Assembly: GCA_910589635.1 (NCBI GenBank)
Contig: CAJUTD010000117.1
Span: 1,183-6,571, forward strand
Direction: 5' to 3'
Source of the DNA: an uncultured Lachnospiraceae bacterium
GTDB lineage: Bacteria; Bacillota; Clostridia; Lachnospirales; Lachnospiraceae
DNA length: 5,389 nucleotides
Under the pieces are notes generated by a model, which made no database searches, was not told the DNA's origin, and worked only from the letters and a program-made list of their open reading frames with translations. Of the stretch, positions 1-5,299 are shown in pieces (positions within the stretch are counted from its first letter, which is position 1; every line of letters starts with the position of its first letter). The translations under genes and the position numbers were made by a program.

Positions 1-692
1 TTGGACTCTGCTACGATATAATGAGTACTGCAATCAACAAACTCATTAGAAACCCATCCTTCGCCTTCTTCGATTGAAACCTTTACCCAGCCGTCTTTCT
101 CCTCTACTACGGAAAGTTCTTCACCTTCCGGCACCTGACCTAAAAGTTCTGCATCAGTGCTTGCATCCGAACGGACGTTCAAAGATTCTGTCTTAACATC
201 TGCCACACGGCGTCCAACTGATTTCGCAAGTTCTGCATCACCCAATACCAGGAATTCTGCCTTTATGTAGCCCTCTACGTCACCGGAATGAATCTTGTAC
301 CAGTCACCCTCTGTTCCAAGTACGGTACATGCTGAATTATTATATAACTTTCCAAGTACTTCACCGTCCTCGCCTGCGGCGGAACGAACATTAACGTAAT
401 TATCTACCTGTGCGATCGCGATATCATCATATTCAGACTTCACAACGGCTTTCTCATTCTGCGCTACCTGTGCGGAGCTCTCTGAATCTTTCCCCAAAGA
501 CTTGGCAATTGCTCCCGAAACACCTGCGGTAGAGCTTGTCTCATTCTCAATCTGCACTTCATTCTGAGCCGCTGAAATCAAACTTCCCACACCTGCATTC
601 ACTGCTGCGTTTGCTACAAAAGAACTTCCAGACAATACCACTGCCGCGGTCAGACAACATGTAGTTGCTCTTCTGATTGAATTCCTGTTCAT
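1..692 (-). CDS. Secreted protein with two bacterial SH3 domains, N-terminal 230 codons (C-terminus beyond the window; probably a C40/NlpC-P60 wall hydrolase)
   Basis: The reading frame is open from ATG at 692 to the window edge, so the 3' end is missing. A GGAGGA ribosome binding site (697-702) four bases before the ATG decides the start; an in-frame ATG at 704 contains that site and is unlikely. Residues 1-29 form a signal peptide: basic MNRNSIRR, a hydrophobic core near 13-26, and an ANA cleavage motif at 27-29. A low-complexity Ala/Ser/Glu linker follows to about residue 90. Two SH3b repeats lie at about 93-150 (VNVRS 100-104, GYIKAEFL 141-148) and 163-221 (LNVRS 171-175, GWVSNEFV 212-219). 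SH3b domains usually bind peptidoglycan, so the protein should act in or on the wall. In Clostridia this arrangement commonly precedes a C-terminal NlpC/P60 endopeptidase domain, but none is visible here, so catalytic function is inference. The gene has its own promoter and a probable WalR site, which fits a wall hydrolase. Confidence 0.88.
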   Translation of the reverse strand, partial: MNRNSIRRATTCCLTAAVVLSGSSFVANAAVNAGVGSLISAAQNEVQIENETSSTAGVSGAIAKSLGKDSESSAQVAQNEKAVVKSEYDDIAIAQVDNYVNVRSAAGEDGEVLGKLYNNSACTVLGTEGDWYKIHSGDVEGYIKAEFLVLGDAELAKSVGRRVADVKTESLNVRSDASTDAELLGQVPEGEELSVVEEKDGWVKVSIEEGEGWVSNEFVDCSTHYIVAES

Positions 693-716
693 CTTATCCT
701 CCATCTTATGCTTTTT

Positions 717-757
717 ATTGTTACAAATTCCTCTCGGAATTCTTCATTTGTTACAAT
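717..757 (-). promoter_or_regulatory. 5' leader stem-loop with GAGA tetraloop in the SH3-protein mRNA
   Basis: On the minus strand AATTCC (741-736), loop GAGA (735-732) and GGAATT (731-726) form a perfect 6-bp stem closed by a GNRA-class tetraloop. Below it, ATTGTAACA (757-749) can pair with TGTAACAAT (725-717) with one A-A mismatch, leaving a 7-base bulge on the 5' side. The whole structure would begin about 9 bases after the predicted transcription start and end about 15 bases before the ribosome binding site, so it does not mask the site. It could stabilise the message or be a regulatory target; the role is inferred. Confidence 0.5.
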
Positions 758-766
758 TTTATTACA
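750..766 (-). promoter_or_regulatory. Candidate WalR (YycF) binding box
   Basis: The minus strand reads TGTAAT, five bases, TGTAAC. This fits the WalR consensus TGTWAH-N5-TGTWAH known from Bacillus and Staphylococcus, where WalRK controls peptidoglycan hydrolase genes. The box starts at the predicted +1, just after the -10 element, a position that would favour repression unless the true start differs. A further TGTAAC half site lies at 725-720. The downstream gene product, a secreted SH3b wall protein, is the expected class of target. Binding itself is inference. Confidence 0.5.
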
Positions 767-772
767 GGACTT

Positions 773-801
773 ATTATAGCAAAGGGTATGCACTATGTCA
801 A
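773..801 (-). promoter_or_regulatory. Consensus sigma-A promoter of the SH3-domain gene
   Basis: The -35 TTGACA (801-796) and the -10 TATAAT (778-773) are both perfect matches to consensus, with an ideal 17-bp spacer. The predicted start is near 766, giving a leader of about 74 bases before the ATG at 692. A promoter this strong suggests either high expression or control by a repressor. Confidence 0.85.
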
Positions 802-895
802 CCATAATATTTTACAAAATTATACCACTATTTGTACGCATACTATAAATTGTGACAGCATTGCCAAAGAAAAATGTGAGCAGGTCTGCCTCAAC

Positions 896-934
896 AAAAA
901 AACAATGGGAAAACCACAGAGGCTTCACCCATTG
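896..934 (-). terminator. Rho-independent terminator of trxB
   Basis: The minus strand has CAATGGG (934-928) pairing with CCCATTG (909-903). An inner stem GAAGCC/GGTTTT closes on a TCTGT loop, with a single bulged T between the two stems. Seven T residues (902-896) follow directly. It starts 28 bases after the trxB stop codon. The opposite strand lacks a T-run, so it acts in one direction. Confidence 0.85.
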
Positions 935-962
935 CTTTGCACGTTCTATATTGGATTAACGT

Positions 963-1877
963 TTAATTTCCACTGAGATACCGCTCCACAGAAGTAATTG
1001 CATTTGCTCCGTCCGCTGCCGCAGTCACCACCTGCCTGAGCTGCTTTGTGCGCACATCCCCAGCTGCAAAAACCCCGGGCACGCTAGTCTTCGTATCCTC
1101 TCCCGCGATAATATACCCCTGTTCATCCCGCTCAACGATATCCTCTGCCGCCGTAGTATTCGGCTGGATCCCCACCGCAATGAAAACCCCCTGTACGCAG
1201 AGCGTATGTTCTGTTTCTTCTATGTTATTGTGAACAAGAAGACTTTCCACCTTTCCTTCTCCACAAATTTCTGTCACCCGGCTGTTCAGAACCAGTGCAA
1301 TGTTCTCCGTCTCCCTCACACGCTCCTGGAGAATACGCGCACCGCGAAATGCATCCCGCCGGTGGATAAGATACACTTTTTTGCATCCTCTGGCGAGAAA
1401 CAACGCGTCTTCCAAAGCCACATCTCCACCTCCAACTACCGCTACCTCTTTTTCACGAAAAAACGCCCCATCACAAGTTGCACAGTAAGAAACGCCCATT
1501 CCTGTAAGCTTTTCCTCCCCCGGAACCATGAGCTTGCGGTGCCTGGCGCCGGTGGCTAGAATCAAAGCTCTCGTTTGATAAGCCGTCTTATTGGTTATCA
1601 CTACTTTCGTATCATCCTGAACCTGAATCTCTTTTACCTGCTCATTGACAAATTCTGCCCCCAGCTGGTCGGCATGAGCGCGGAATTTCTGCCCCAGCTC
1701 AAAACCGGTGATTCCCGGAAGCCCCGGATAATTGTCTACCTCGTAAGTATCCAGAATCTGCCCGCCGCTCATCGGCTTCTCCTCTATAATAAGCGTCTGA
1801 AAACGGGCGCGCTGTGCATAGACGGCCGCACTCAGCCCCGCCGGCCCGCTTCCTAAGATTATCACATCATATACCAT
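963..1877 (-). CDS. trxB: Thioredoxin-disulfide reductase (NADPH, FAD)
   Basis: At 304 aa this is the usual length for low-molecular-weight bacterial thioredoxin reductase. The FAD-binding motif GSGPAG is at 9-14, and the ATG-containing second FAD segment (ILATGARHR) at about 106-114. The redox-active CATC is at 132-135, followed by D136. The NADPH-binding GGGD is at 149-152 and HRRDAFR at 172-178, the arginine pattern that selects NADPH. The C-terminal FAD motif FAAGD is at 270-274, with RQVVTAAADG after it. No key residue is missing. The enzyme is cytosolic and moves electrons from NADPH through FAD and the CATC disulfide to thioredoxin. No thioredoxin gene is visible in the window. AGGAGGT six bases before the ATG supports the start at 1877. 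The gene is transcribed singly, divergent from yjfB, and closed by the terminator at 896-934. Related ferredoxin/flavin-dependent variants usually lose the HRRxxxR motif, so NADPH is the likely donor. Confidence 0.96.
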   Translation of the reverse strand: MVYDVIILGSGPAGLSAAVYAQRARFQTLIIEEKPMSGGQILDTYEVDNYPGLPGITGFELGQKFRAHADQLGAEFVNEQVKEIQVQDDTKVVITNKTAYQTRALILATGARHRKLMVPGEEKLTGMGVSYCATCDGAFFREKEVAVVGGGDVALEDALFLARGCKKVYLIHRRDAFRGARILQERVRETENIALVLNSRVTEICGEGKVESLLVHNNIEETEHTLCVQGVFIAVGIQPNTTAAEDIVERDEQGYIIAGEDTKTSVPGVFAAGDVRTKQLRQVVTAAADGANAITSVERYLSGN

Positions 1878-1905
1878 ATTTGACCTCCTGTTTTTTTATT
1901 CTAGT

Positions 1906-1934
1906 TTGCATTTTTCCCTTTTTCATGCCATAAT
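1906..1934 (+). promoter_or_regulatory. Candidate extended -10 promoter of yjfB
   Basis: The -10 CATAAT (1929-1934) matches consensus at five of six bases and is preceded by TG at 1926-1927, the extended -10 arrangement. A weak -35 TTGCAT lies at 1906-1911 with a 17-bp spacer. The predicted start near 1941 gives an 18-base leader carrying the purine-rich ribosome binding site. No good SigD-type promoter (TAAA-N15-GCCGATAA) was found. Confidence 0.4.
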
Positions 1935-1959
1935 AAAACAGGAAAGGGGGAATGTGCAA
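1930..1959 (-). promoter_or_regulatory. Candidate promoter of trxB, overlapping the yjfB promoter
   Basis: On the minus strand the -10 TATTAT (1935-1930) matches five of six bases. TTGCAC (1959-1954) is a weak -35 at 18-bp spacing. The start would be near 1923, leaving about 45 leader bases before ATG 1877. A second -10-like TAGAAT (1903-1898) has no matching -35 and lies very close to the ribosome binding site. The site shares its -10 with the yjfB promoter on the other strand. Confidence 0.3.
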
Positions 1960-2135
1960 TGGATATTGCTTCTTTATCAACTGCTTTAAGCATGACAAAG
2001 CTCAACGGCGACATTGGCGTTCTCATGTTGAGTAAACAACTGGATGCGGCAGAGACCATGGGAGACTCCATGATTAAGATTATGGAACAATCCGCTGCCC
2101 CTCACCTGGGGGGAAATATTGATATTTCCGTCTAA
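1959..2135 (+). CDS. yjfB: YjfB-family small protein (putative motility protein family), 58 aa
   Basis: A short plus-strand frame runs ATG 1959 to TAA 2135. It starts MDIASLSTALSM and has a predicted amphipathic helical body (residues about 3-46) containing VLMLSKQLDAAETMG, then a short tail ending NIDISV. The length of about 60 aa, the MDI-xx-LS opening and the K-x-LD..E..G pattern fit the YjfB family, named a putative motility protein in Pfam after the Bacillus member. Biochemical function is unknown. There is no signal peptide or membrane segment, so it is probably cytosolic. GGGGG with upstream AGGAAA (1941-1950) lies eight bases before the ATG and serves as ribosome binding site. An ATG at 1952 in another frame gives an unrelated short peptide. 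The gene stands alone, divergent from trxB, and is followed by a long hairpin 14 bases after its stop. No flagellar gene is visible nearby. Confidence 0.82.
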   Translation: MDIASLSTALSMTKLNGDIGVLMLSKQLDAAETMGDSMIKIMEQSAAPHLGGNIDISV

Positions 2136-2143
2136 ACGTATCC

Positions 2144-2192
2144 TACAGGCAGGAGCAGATTACCTGGTGTAATCTGCTCCTGTTTGTATGTC
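2144..2192 (+). terminator. Long hairpin terminator between yjfB and the convergent CPBP gene
   Basis: CAGGAGCAGATTAC (2150-2163) pairs perfectly with GTAATCTGCTCCTG (2169-2182) around the loop CTGGT. Six further plus-strand RNA pairs, two of them G-U (2144-2149 with 2183-2188), make 20 bp in total. The tail TTTGTATGTCTT is moderately U-rich. It fits termination of yjfB. On the minus strand the perfect 14-bp stem remains, but no T-run follows, so termination of the CPBP transcript here is less certain. Confidence 0.7.
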
Positions 2193-2228
2193 TTCGCAAT
2201 GTAAAACAACCCCTAATTGACAACGGCC

Positions 2229-3197
2229 TTAAACATGCTCTAAATATACAGTAAAACCCATAAAAACAAAGGCGATAAGGATTCCCAGCACTAATGGCGC
2301 CGTTATCAAACGTTCCCCAGTGCCCATTTTAAACATTCCTTTCACATACGCCCATCGCCCATTAATTTTACTGATTGCCATATAAAGGCCAAATGCAGCG
2401 CACGTCGTCCCAACTGCTACCACTGCCCAGACCATAATTCCCATCAGAAACATCATAAATTCACCACTTTCCATGCCGGAAGCCAAACCACCAAGCTCCA
2501 CCTGCTGGTTGGCTGCCGTTTCAGGAATTCCCAGCATATCATAGAGATACGGTAGCAGAAAGCTGATTGCCACACTGGTAAAGTTCAATGTAAAATGAGC
2601 AATCATGGAACTAAAAATGCTTCCGGTTGCTTCCACCAGAAATGCCAGATACACGCCGAGCGCAAAAGCATAGATAAACTGATTGAGGTTCATATGCATA
2701 CAGCCAAACAAAAATGCACTCAGCAATATTGCAGGAAGCATCTTATTTCTGCGATAAGTATGAAACAACACGCCGCGGAACATAAATTCTTCTACGCACG
2801 CCGGCATTACCGCCATAAACAATGTGCTCAAAATAACATTCTGCCCCTGCATCAACTCCATCACATTTGCCGTCCCAGAAGTAGAAAACAACATGGAAAT
2901 GGCATTCAGTACTACAATCAGAGGGTACATCAAATATGTGCAGATTATCACCAACACGATTGTTGAGATATTAATCTTGCGATAGGGAATAAACTCCCGT
3001 ATTCTTATCTTCTTCCATTTGCAGTATACAAAGCAGGGAACGAAAATCAATGACTGCGACAAGAGCAGCGAAACATAGATTGGCAGAGACGAAAGCGCCG
3101 GAACTACTGAGGTCAACACCCCAAATCCTAAACTGACGCCTATATAAATAACTACCACTGCCAGAAACAGCCGGTTTACATTTTTACTCTCAGACAT
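2229..3197 (-). CDS. CPBP family intramembrane glutamic protease (CAAX/Abi-type), 322 aa
   Basis: This is a strongly hydrophobic protein with about eight predicted membrane segments (near 10-30, 40-58, 77-100, 122-134, 155-167, 172-190, 193-216, 248-273, 300-318). The CPBP signature is intact: motif 1 EEFMFR at 136-141 (catalytic glutamates E136 and E137, R141), motif 2 FLFGCMH at 162-168 (H168), and motif 3 HFTLN at 201-205. Family members include Rce1-type CAAX proteases, bacteriocin self-immunity proteins and processing enzymes for surface proteins; the substrate here is unknown. A soluble segment near 221-246 and an extra C-terminal hairpin extend beyond the minimal CPBP domain. GGGAGGA four bases before ATG 3197 sets the start; a TGA lies just upstream in frame. 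The start codon overlaps the end of a small upstream ORF by 22 bases, suggesting one transcript with the two small ORFs before it. That arrangement recalls peptide plus immunity or processing cassettes, which is inference. Confidence 0.9.
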   Translation of the reverse strand: MSESKNVNRLFLAVVVIYIGVSLGFGVLTSVVPALSSLPIYVSLLLSQSLIFVPCFVYCKWKKIRIREFIPYRKINISTIVLVIICTYLMYPLIVVLNAISMLFSTSGTANVMELMQGQNVILSTLFMAVMPACVEEFMFRGVLFHTYRRNKMLPAILLSAFLFGCMHMNLNQFIYAFALGVYLAFLVEATGSIFSSMIAHFTLNFTSVAISFLLPYLYDMLGIPETAANQQVELGGLASGMESGEFMMFLMGIMVWAVVAVGTTCAAFGLYMAISKINGRWAYVKGMFKMGTGERLITAPLVLGILIAFVFMGFTVYLEHV

Positions 3198-3358
3198 AGC
3201 ATCCTCCCATCACACACACTCACAAGCGCTTTCCTTGTACTGACTTTAACTTCAAATACAATGCCGGCAACCACCGAAACGGCAGTTAGGCCGGCAAGAA
3301 TCATCCATATACTGTTTACGACGTCCGGCGGTTCATTCCCCGTGGAACATTTCTCCAC
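3176..3358 (-). CDS. Doubtful 60-codon ORF with a sorting-signal-like tail, possibly a gene remnant
   Basis: The ORF opens with GTG at 3358, only three codons after an in-frame TAG at 3368-3370, and has only a weak ribosome binding site (GGCGG or GGAAG). Its product has polar residues, CSTGNEPPD (4-12), one strong hydrophobic segment (about 16-35), then a charged tail with KVSTRK at 38-43. This order resembles the C-terminal sorting tails of surface proteins (small motif, membrane segment, basic residues), but no LPXTG is present. The last 15 or so codons run through the ribosome binding site and start of the CPBP gene and look unselected. The frame is the same as that of the 48-aa ORF upstream, separated by two TAG codons. 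It may be a real small membrane protein, translated with the CPBP gene, or the decayed end of a longer surface protein. I do not recognise a family. Confidence 0.35.
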   Translation of the reverse strand: MEKCSTGNEPPDVVNSIWMILAGLTAVSVVAGIVFEVKVSTRKALVSVCDGRMLCLRVKM

Positions 3359-3376
3359 CTCTTCCGCCTATGTACT

Positions 3377-3523
3377 CTAATCTTCTATTTTATTCACAAC
3401 TTTTGTCTTGACTTTATTGAGATATCCGACAATATCCTCCAAATAGATAAACCCAAGAATTACTGCTGAAACAACACTGACAATACCGGCAGATATGGTA
3501 ACAATTCTTAATGCCTTCCTCAT
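3377..3523 (-). CDS. Small single-pass membrane protein, 48 aa, unknown function
   Basis: ATG 3523 is preceded by AGGAGA eight bases upstream and is preferred over a TTG at 3571 that has no ribosome binding site and gives an unlikely 16-residue extension. The product starts MRKALR, has one hydrophobic helix at about 6-27, then an amphipathic Lys-rich stretch (LEDIVGYLNKVKTKVVNKIED). No cleavage motif is clear, so it is more likely a membrane-anchored peptide with the basic start inside. Size and build would fit a bacteriocin-like peptide, a type I toxin-like peptide or a small regulatory membrane protein; none can be chosen from sequence. It follows a good promoter (3640-3669) after a leader of about 110 bases. 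It lies upstream of the sorting-tail-like ORF and the CPBP protease gene on the same strand, 179 bp before the latter, which suggests co-transcription. Confidence 0.6.
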   Translation of the reverse strand: MRKALRIVTISAGIVSVVSAVILGFIYLEDIVGYLNKVKTKVVNKIED

Positions 3524-3639
3524 AAATCCATCTCCTGTTCTGTAATTATTCACTTTTGTCAAAAACTGCAACTATGATAGTCCGTAAAACTACCCATCGA
3601 ACTACAATTACCAAATCATATAACCTGCATTCTTAAATT

Positions 3640-3669
3640 AATATACAGTGTAGCACAATGTTTTGGCAA
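3640..3669 (-). promoter_or_regulatory. Candidate sigma-A promoter of the small-ORF/CPBP cluster
   Basis: The -35 TTGCCA (3669-3664) and -10 TATATT (3645-3640) each match consensus at five of six bases with an 18-bp spacer. The predicted start near 3633 gives a leader of about 110 bases. It sits 28 bases after the stop codon of the S1-domain gene, after which no convincing terminator is seen, so some read-through from the upstream operon is possible. Confidence 0.5.
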
Positions 3670-3696
3670 TTGCAATCTTTTACTGTTCTTGGGTTT

Positions 3697-4533
3697 TTAT
3701 ATTTTGCGGATATTGCTATCTGTAATCTCTATTTTACGTTCTTTATACAAACGTCCGACTGCGCGCTTAAATGCATTTTTGCTCATTTTGATTTCCTGCA
3801 TAATTACTTCCGGTGAGGCCTTATCGTTAAATGGCAGGACACCGCCATATTTCTCCAATGCTTCGATAACCTGCTGCGCATCCTTATCTATCTGAACATA
3901 GGCTTTATCCCGCAAGGTTAAATCAATCTTTCCGTCCGGCTTCACACCTGTCACACGCGCCTCAATTTCCTGCCCAATACGCAAAGAGCTGTGGTCCTCA
4001 TGATGTGGAATCAATGCGGAATATCTGTCGTCCACTGCCACAAATGCGCCAAAGTTATTGCTGAACTCATAGACGCGCCCATGAACAATGTCCCCTCTCT
4101 GATAGGTAGAATCTGTATCCAGCATGTCATAAAGTTCCTTCATACTGGCACAAAGACGGCTGCTCTTGTCAATATACAACCTCACCAGTACCGTATCTCC
4201 TGTTTGGATTTTCCCTATCTGCTCCTTATATGGGAGAAATAAATCCTTCTCCAGCCCCCAATCTAAAAATGCGCCAATCTGCTGTACCGACACCACCGTC
4301 AGCGGGGCTACCTCTCCCATTTTAAGCTTTGGTTCATGAATTGTAGAAATCATTCTGTCTTTGGAATCTTTATATAAGAAGACCTCAACTTCATCCTCAA
4401 GCTCGGTGCCCTCAGGCACTTGTTTCGCCGGGAGCAGCACCTTTTTTTCCGGCTTGCCCTCTTCCGCCAGATAAACGCCGAAATCAACCTTTTTCACCAC
4501 CGTTAATATCTGTTTTTCTCCTAATCGAATCAT
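3697..4533 (-). CDS. cvfB: S1-domain RNA-binding protein of the CvfB/YitL family
   Basis: The product is 278 aa, the usual CvfB size. The architecture fits CvfB: S1-like repeats at about 5-65 and 70-132 (IGAFLDWGLEKDLFLP at 86-101), a canonical S1 domain at about 146-208 (HGRVYEFSNNFGAFVAVDD, then ALIPHHED 173-180), and a C-terminal winged-helix segment at about 215-278 (SPEVIMQEIKMSKNAFKRAV). In Staphylococcus CvfB is a cytosolic RNA-binding regulator affecting virulence gene expression; its target here is unknown. The ATG at 4533 overlaps the TGA of the thioesterase gene (ATGA), and GGAGG lies seven bases upstream inside that gene, so translation is probably coupled. No clear terminator follows the TAA. 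General RNA-binding S1 proteins are the alternative, but the winged-helix end points to CvfB. Confidence 0.92.
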   Translation of the reverse strand: MIRLGEKQILTVVKKVDFGVYLAEEGKPEKKVLLPAKQVPEGTELEDEVEVFLYKDSKDRMISTIHEPKLKMGEVAPLTVVSVQQIGAFLDWGLEKDLFLPYKEQIGKIQTGDTVLVRLYIDKSSRLCASMKELYDMLDTDSTYQRGDIVHGRVYEFSNNFGAFVAVDDRYSALIPHHEDHSSLRIGQEIEARVTGVKPDGKIDLTLRDKAYVQIDKDAQQVIEALEKYGGVLPFNDKASPEVIMQEIKMSKNAFKRAVGRLYKERKIEITDSNIRKI

Positions 4534-5240
4534 TTCTTTTCCTCCAACTCTATGATGGCATACGGTCTCCCTTCGCCATCTGCAAGTTTCACCGTAATTT
4601 TATCCTGACCTCCTGCAACAAAGGGAAAAATCATATCTTTATAAACTGCCGCTTTACGATACTCTGCCCGCATCTTCCCGGTCTGAAATCCTGAGGGAAG
4701 ATATTCTTGCGCCATACTTATATATTTTCCATTGTTTACATGCTGATTCGTGTCAATGTGATATTTGTGCACCGGAAACGGTTCCCTGCCCTCCATTTCT
4801 TCCGGAAATGCGACCTTTCTCGACTCGCATTCCATCGGAAGCTGCGGTGAGAGCTGATACGCCTCCTGCATCTTGGGCGGAAGCCTCGTAGGTTTCCCTT
4901 TCCGCAAATCCAACAGCGTCCAAATGGAATTGGCATACGCCAGCAACTCACCATTTCCAGCCTCCATCGTGAAATTACGGTAACCGAAAAATCCCTTGAA
5001 TCCGTACGGCCATGTGCAGACTGTAATTCTTTCACCCATCTGTGGGTAGCGGTTTATCTCTATCTGCCAGGAAGATAAGACCCAGATTAATCCTTGTTCC
5101 ATCAAATAATCTATGCCTACTCCCAATTCCTCTGATTGAAAGCTGCTGCAATCCTGAAAATAATCTATGATGGAAGGCAGCGTAATGTGCCCACGGCTGT
5201 CCACTTCACTGTAACGAACCCTGCTGTCAAAACTATACAT
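4530..5240 (-). CDS. Acyl-ACP thioesterase (FatA/FatB-like, double hotdog), 236 aa
   Basis: The frame stays open to 5345, but ATG 5240 is chosen: GGAGG lies five bases upstream, the family homology begins at MYSFDSRVRYSEVDSRGH, and longer versions start at TTG inside the tRNA gene. The first hotdog domain (about 1-125) contains the D-S-R-G-H segment (14-18), DYFQDCSSFQSEELG (26-40) and SWQIEINRYP (57-66). The second (about 150-236) carries IDTNQHVNNGKYI, giving the catalytic pattern D163, N165, H167, with E179 a likely fourth residue. The enzyme releases free fatty acids from acyl carrier protein in the cytosol, ending or diverting fatty acid synthesis; chain length cannot be read from sequence. 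The stop overlaps the start of the CvfB-type gene, making a tight two-gene unit. The upstream gap to the tRNA terminator is 59 bases and contains only an awkward promoter candidate. Confidence 0.93.
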   Translation of the reverse strand: MYSFDSRVRYSEVDSRGHITLPSIIDYFQDCSSFQSEELGVGIDYLMEQGLIWVLSSWQIEINRYPQMGERITVCTWPYGFKGFFGYRNFTMEAGNGELLAYANSIWTLLDLRKGKPTRLPPKMQEAYQLSPQLPMECESRKVAFPEEMEGREPFPVHKYHIDTNQHVNNGKYISMAQEYLPSGFQTGKMRAEYRKAAVYKDMIFPFVAGGQDKITVKLADGEGRPYAIIELEEKK

Positions 5241-5251
5241 TATTTCCTCCA

Positions 5252-5281
5252 ATTTTACTAGCTCGAGCTTTAGCGTGACAA
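5252..5281 (-). promoter_or_regulatory. Weak promoter candidate before the thioesterase gene
   Basis: TTGTCA (5281-5276) and TAAAAT (5257-5252) each match consensus at five of six bases with an 18-bp spacer. The predicted start (about 5245) would fall inside the GGAGG ribosome binding site (5250-5246), so the transcript would lack a usable site. Either the start is upstream of the usual distance or this is a chance match and the real promoter is elsewhere. A 10-bp palindrome AGCTCGAGCT (5260-5269) sits in the spacer. Confidence 0.2.
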
Positions 5282-5299
5282 AGTATTTCCTATGATATG

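Noticed and set aside
835..895. Intergenic stretch upstream of the SH3 promoter
   Set aside because: Only AT-rich sequence was seen, including a TATAAT-like hexamer without a matching -35; no gene or structure is supported.
677..976. Plus-strand open frame of 99 codons
   Set aside because: It runs antisense through the promoter and leader of the SH3 gene and the trxB terminator, has no ribosome binding site, and its product is Cys/Tyr/Ile-rich without domain features.
1206..1559. Plus-strand open frame of 117 codons, with neighbouring frames at 1300-1488 and 1575-1856
   Set aside because: They are antisense shadows inside trxB, whose protein motifs are complete.
1936..1951. CsrA-like GGA motifs before yjfB
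   Set aside because: The ACAGGA part lies at or before the predicted transcription start, and the remaining purines are explained by the ribosome binding site.
2595..2966. Plus-strand frame of 123 codons rich in His, Gln and Cys
   Set aside because: It is an antisense shadow of the CPBP gene, with no ribosome binding site and implausible composition.
3524..3571. TTG start at 3571 for the small membrane peptide
   Set aside because: No ribosome binding site precedes it, while ATG 3523 has AGGAGA at good spacing.
3571..3582. Short palindromes in the leader of the small-ORF cluster (ACTAT-C-ATAGT) and GCAATTGC near 3667-3674
   Set aside because: They are too short and of a size expected by chance in 5 kb; the first cannot form a hairpin loop.
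3689..4242. Two plus-strand frames opposite the S1-domain gene
   Set aside because: They are shadows of cvfB; the minus-strand frame has coherent S1 and winged-helix content.
4736..5035. Minus-strand frame rich in Arg and Trp
   Set aside because: It is an out-of-frame shadow of the thioesterase gene, which carries the conserved catalytic motif.
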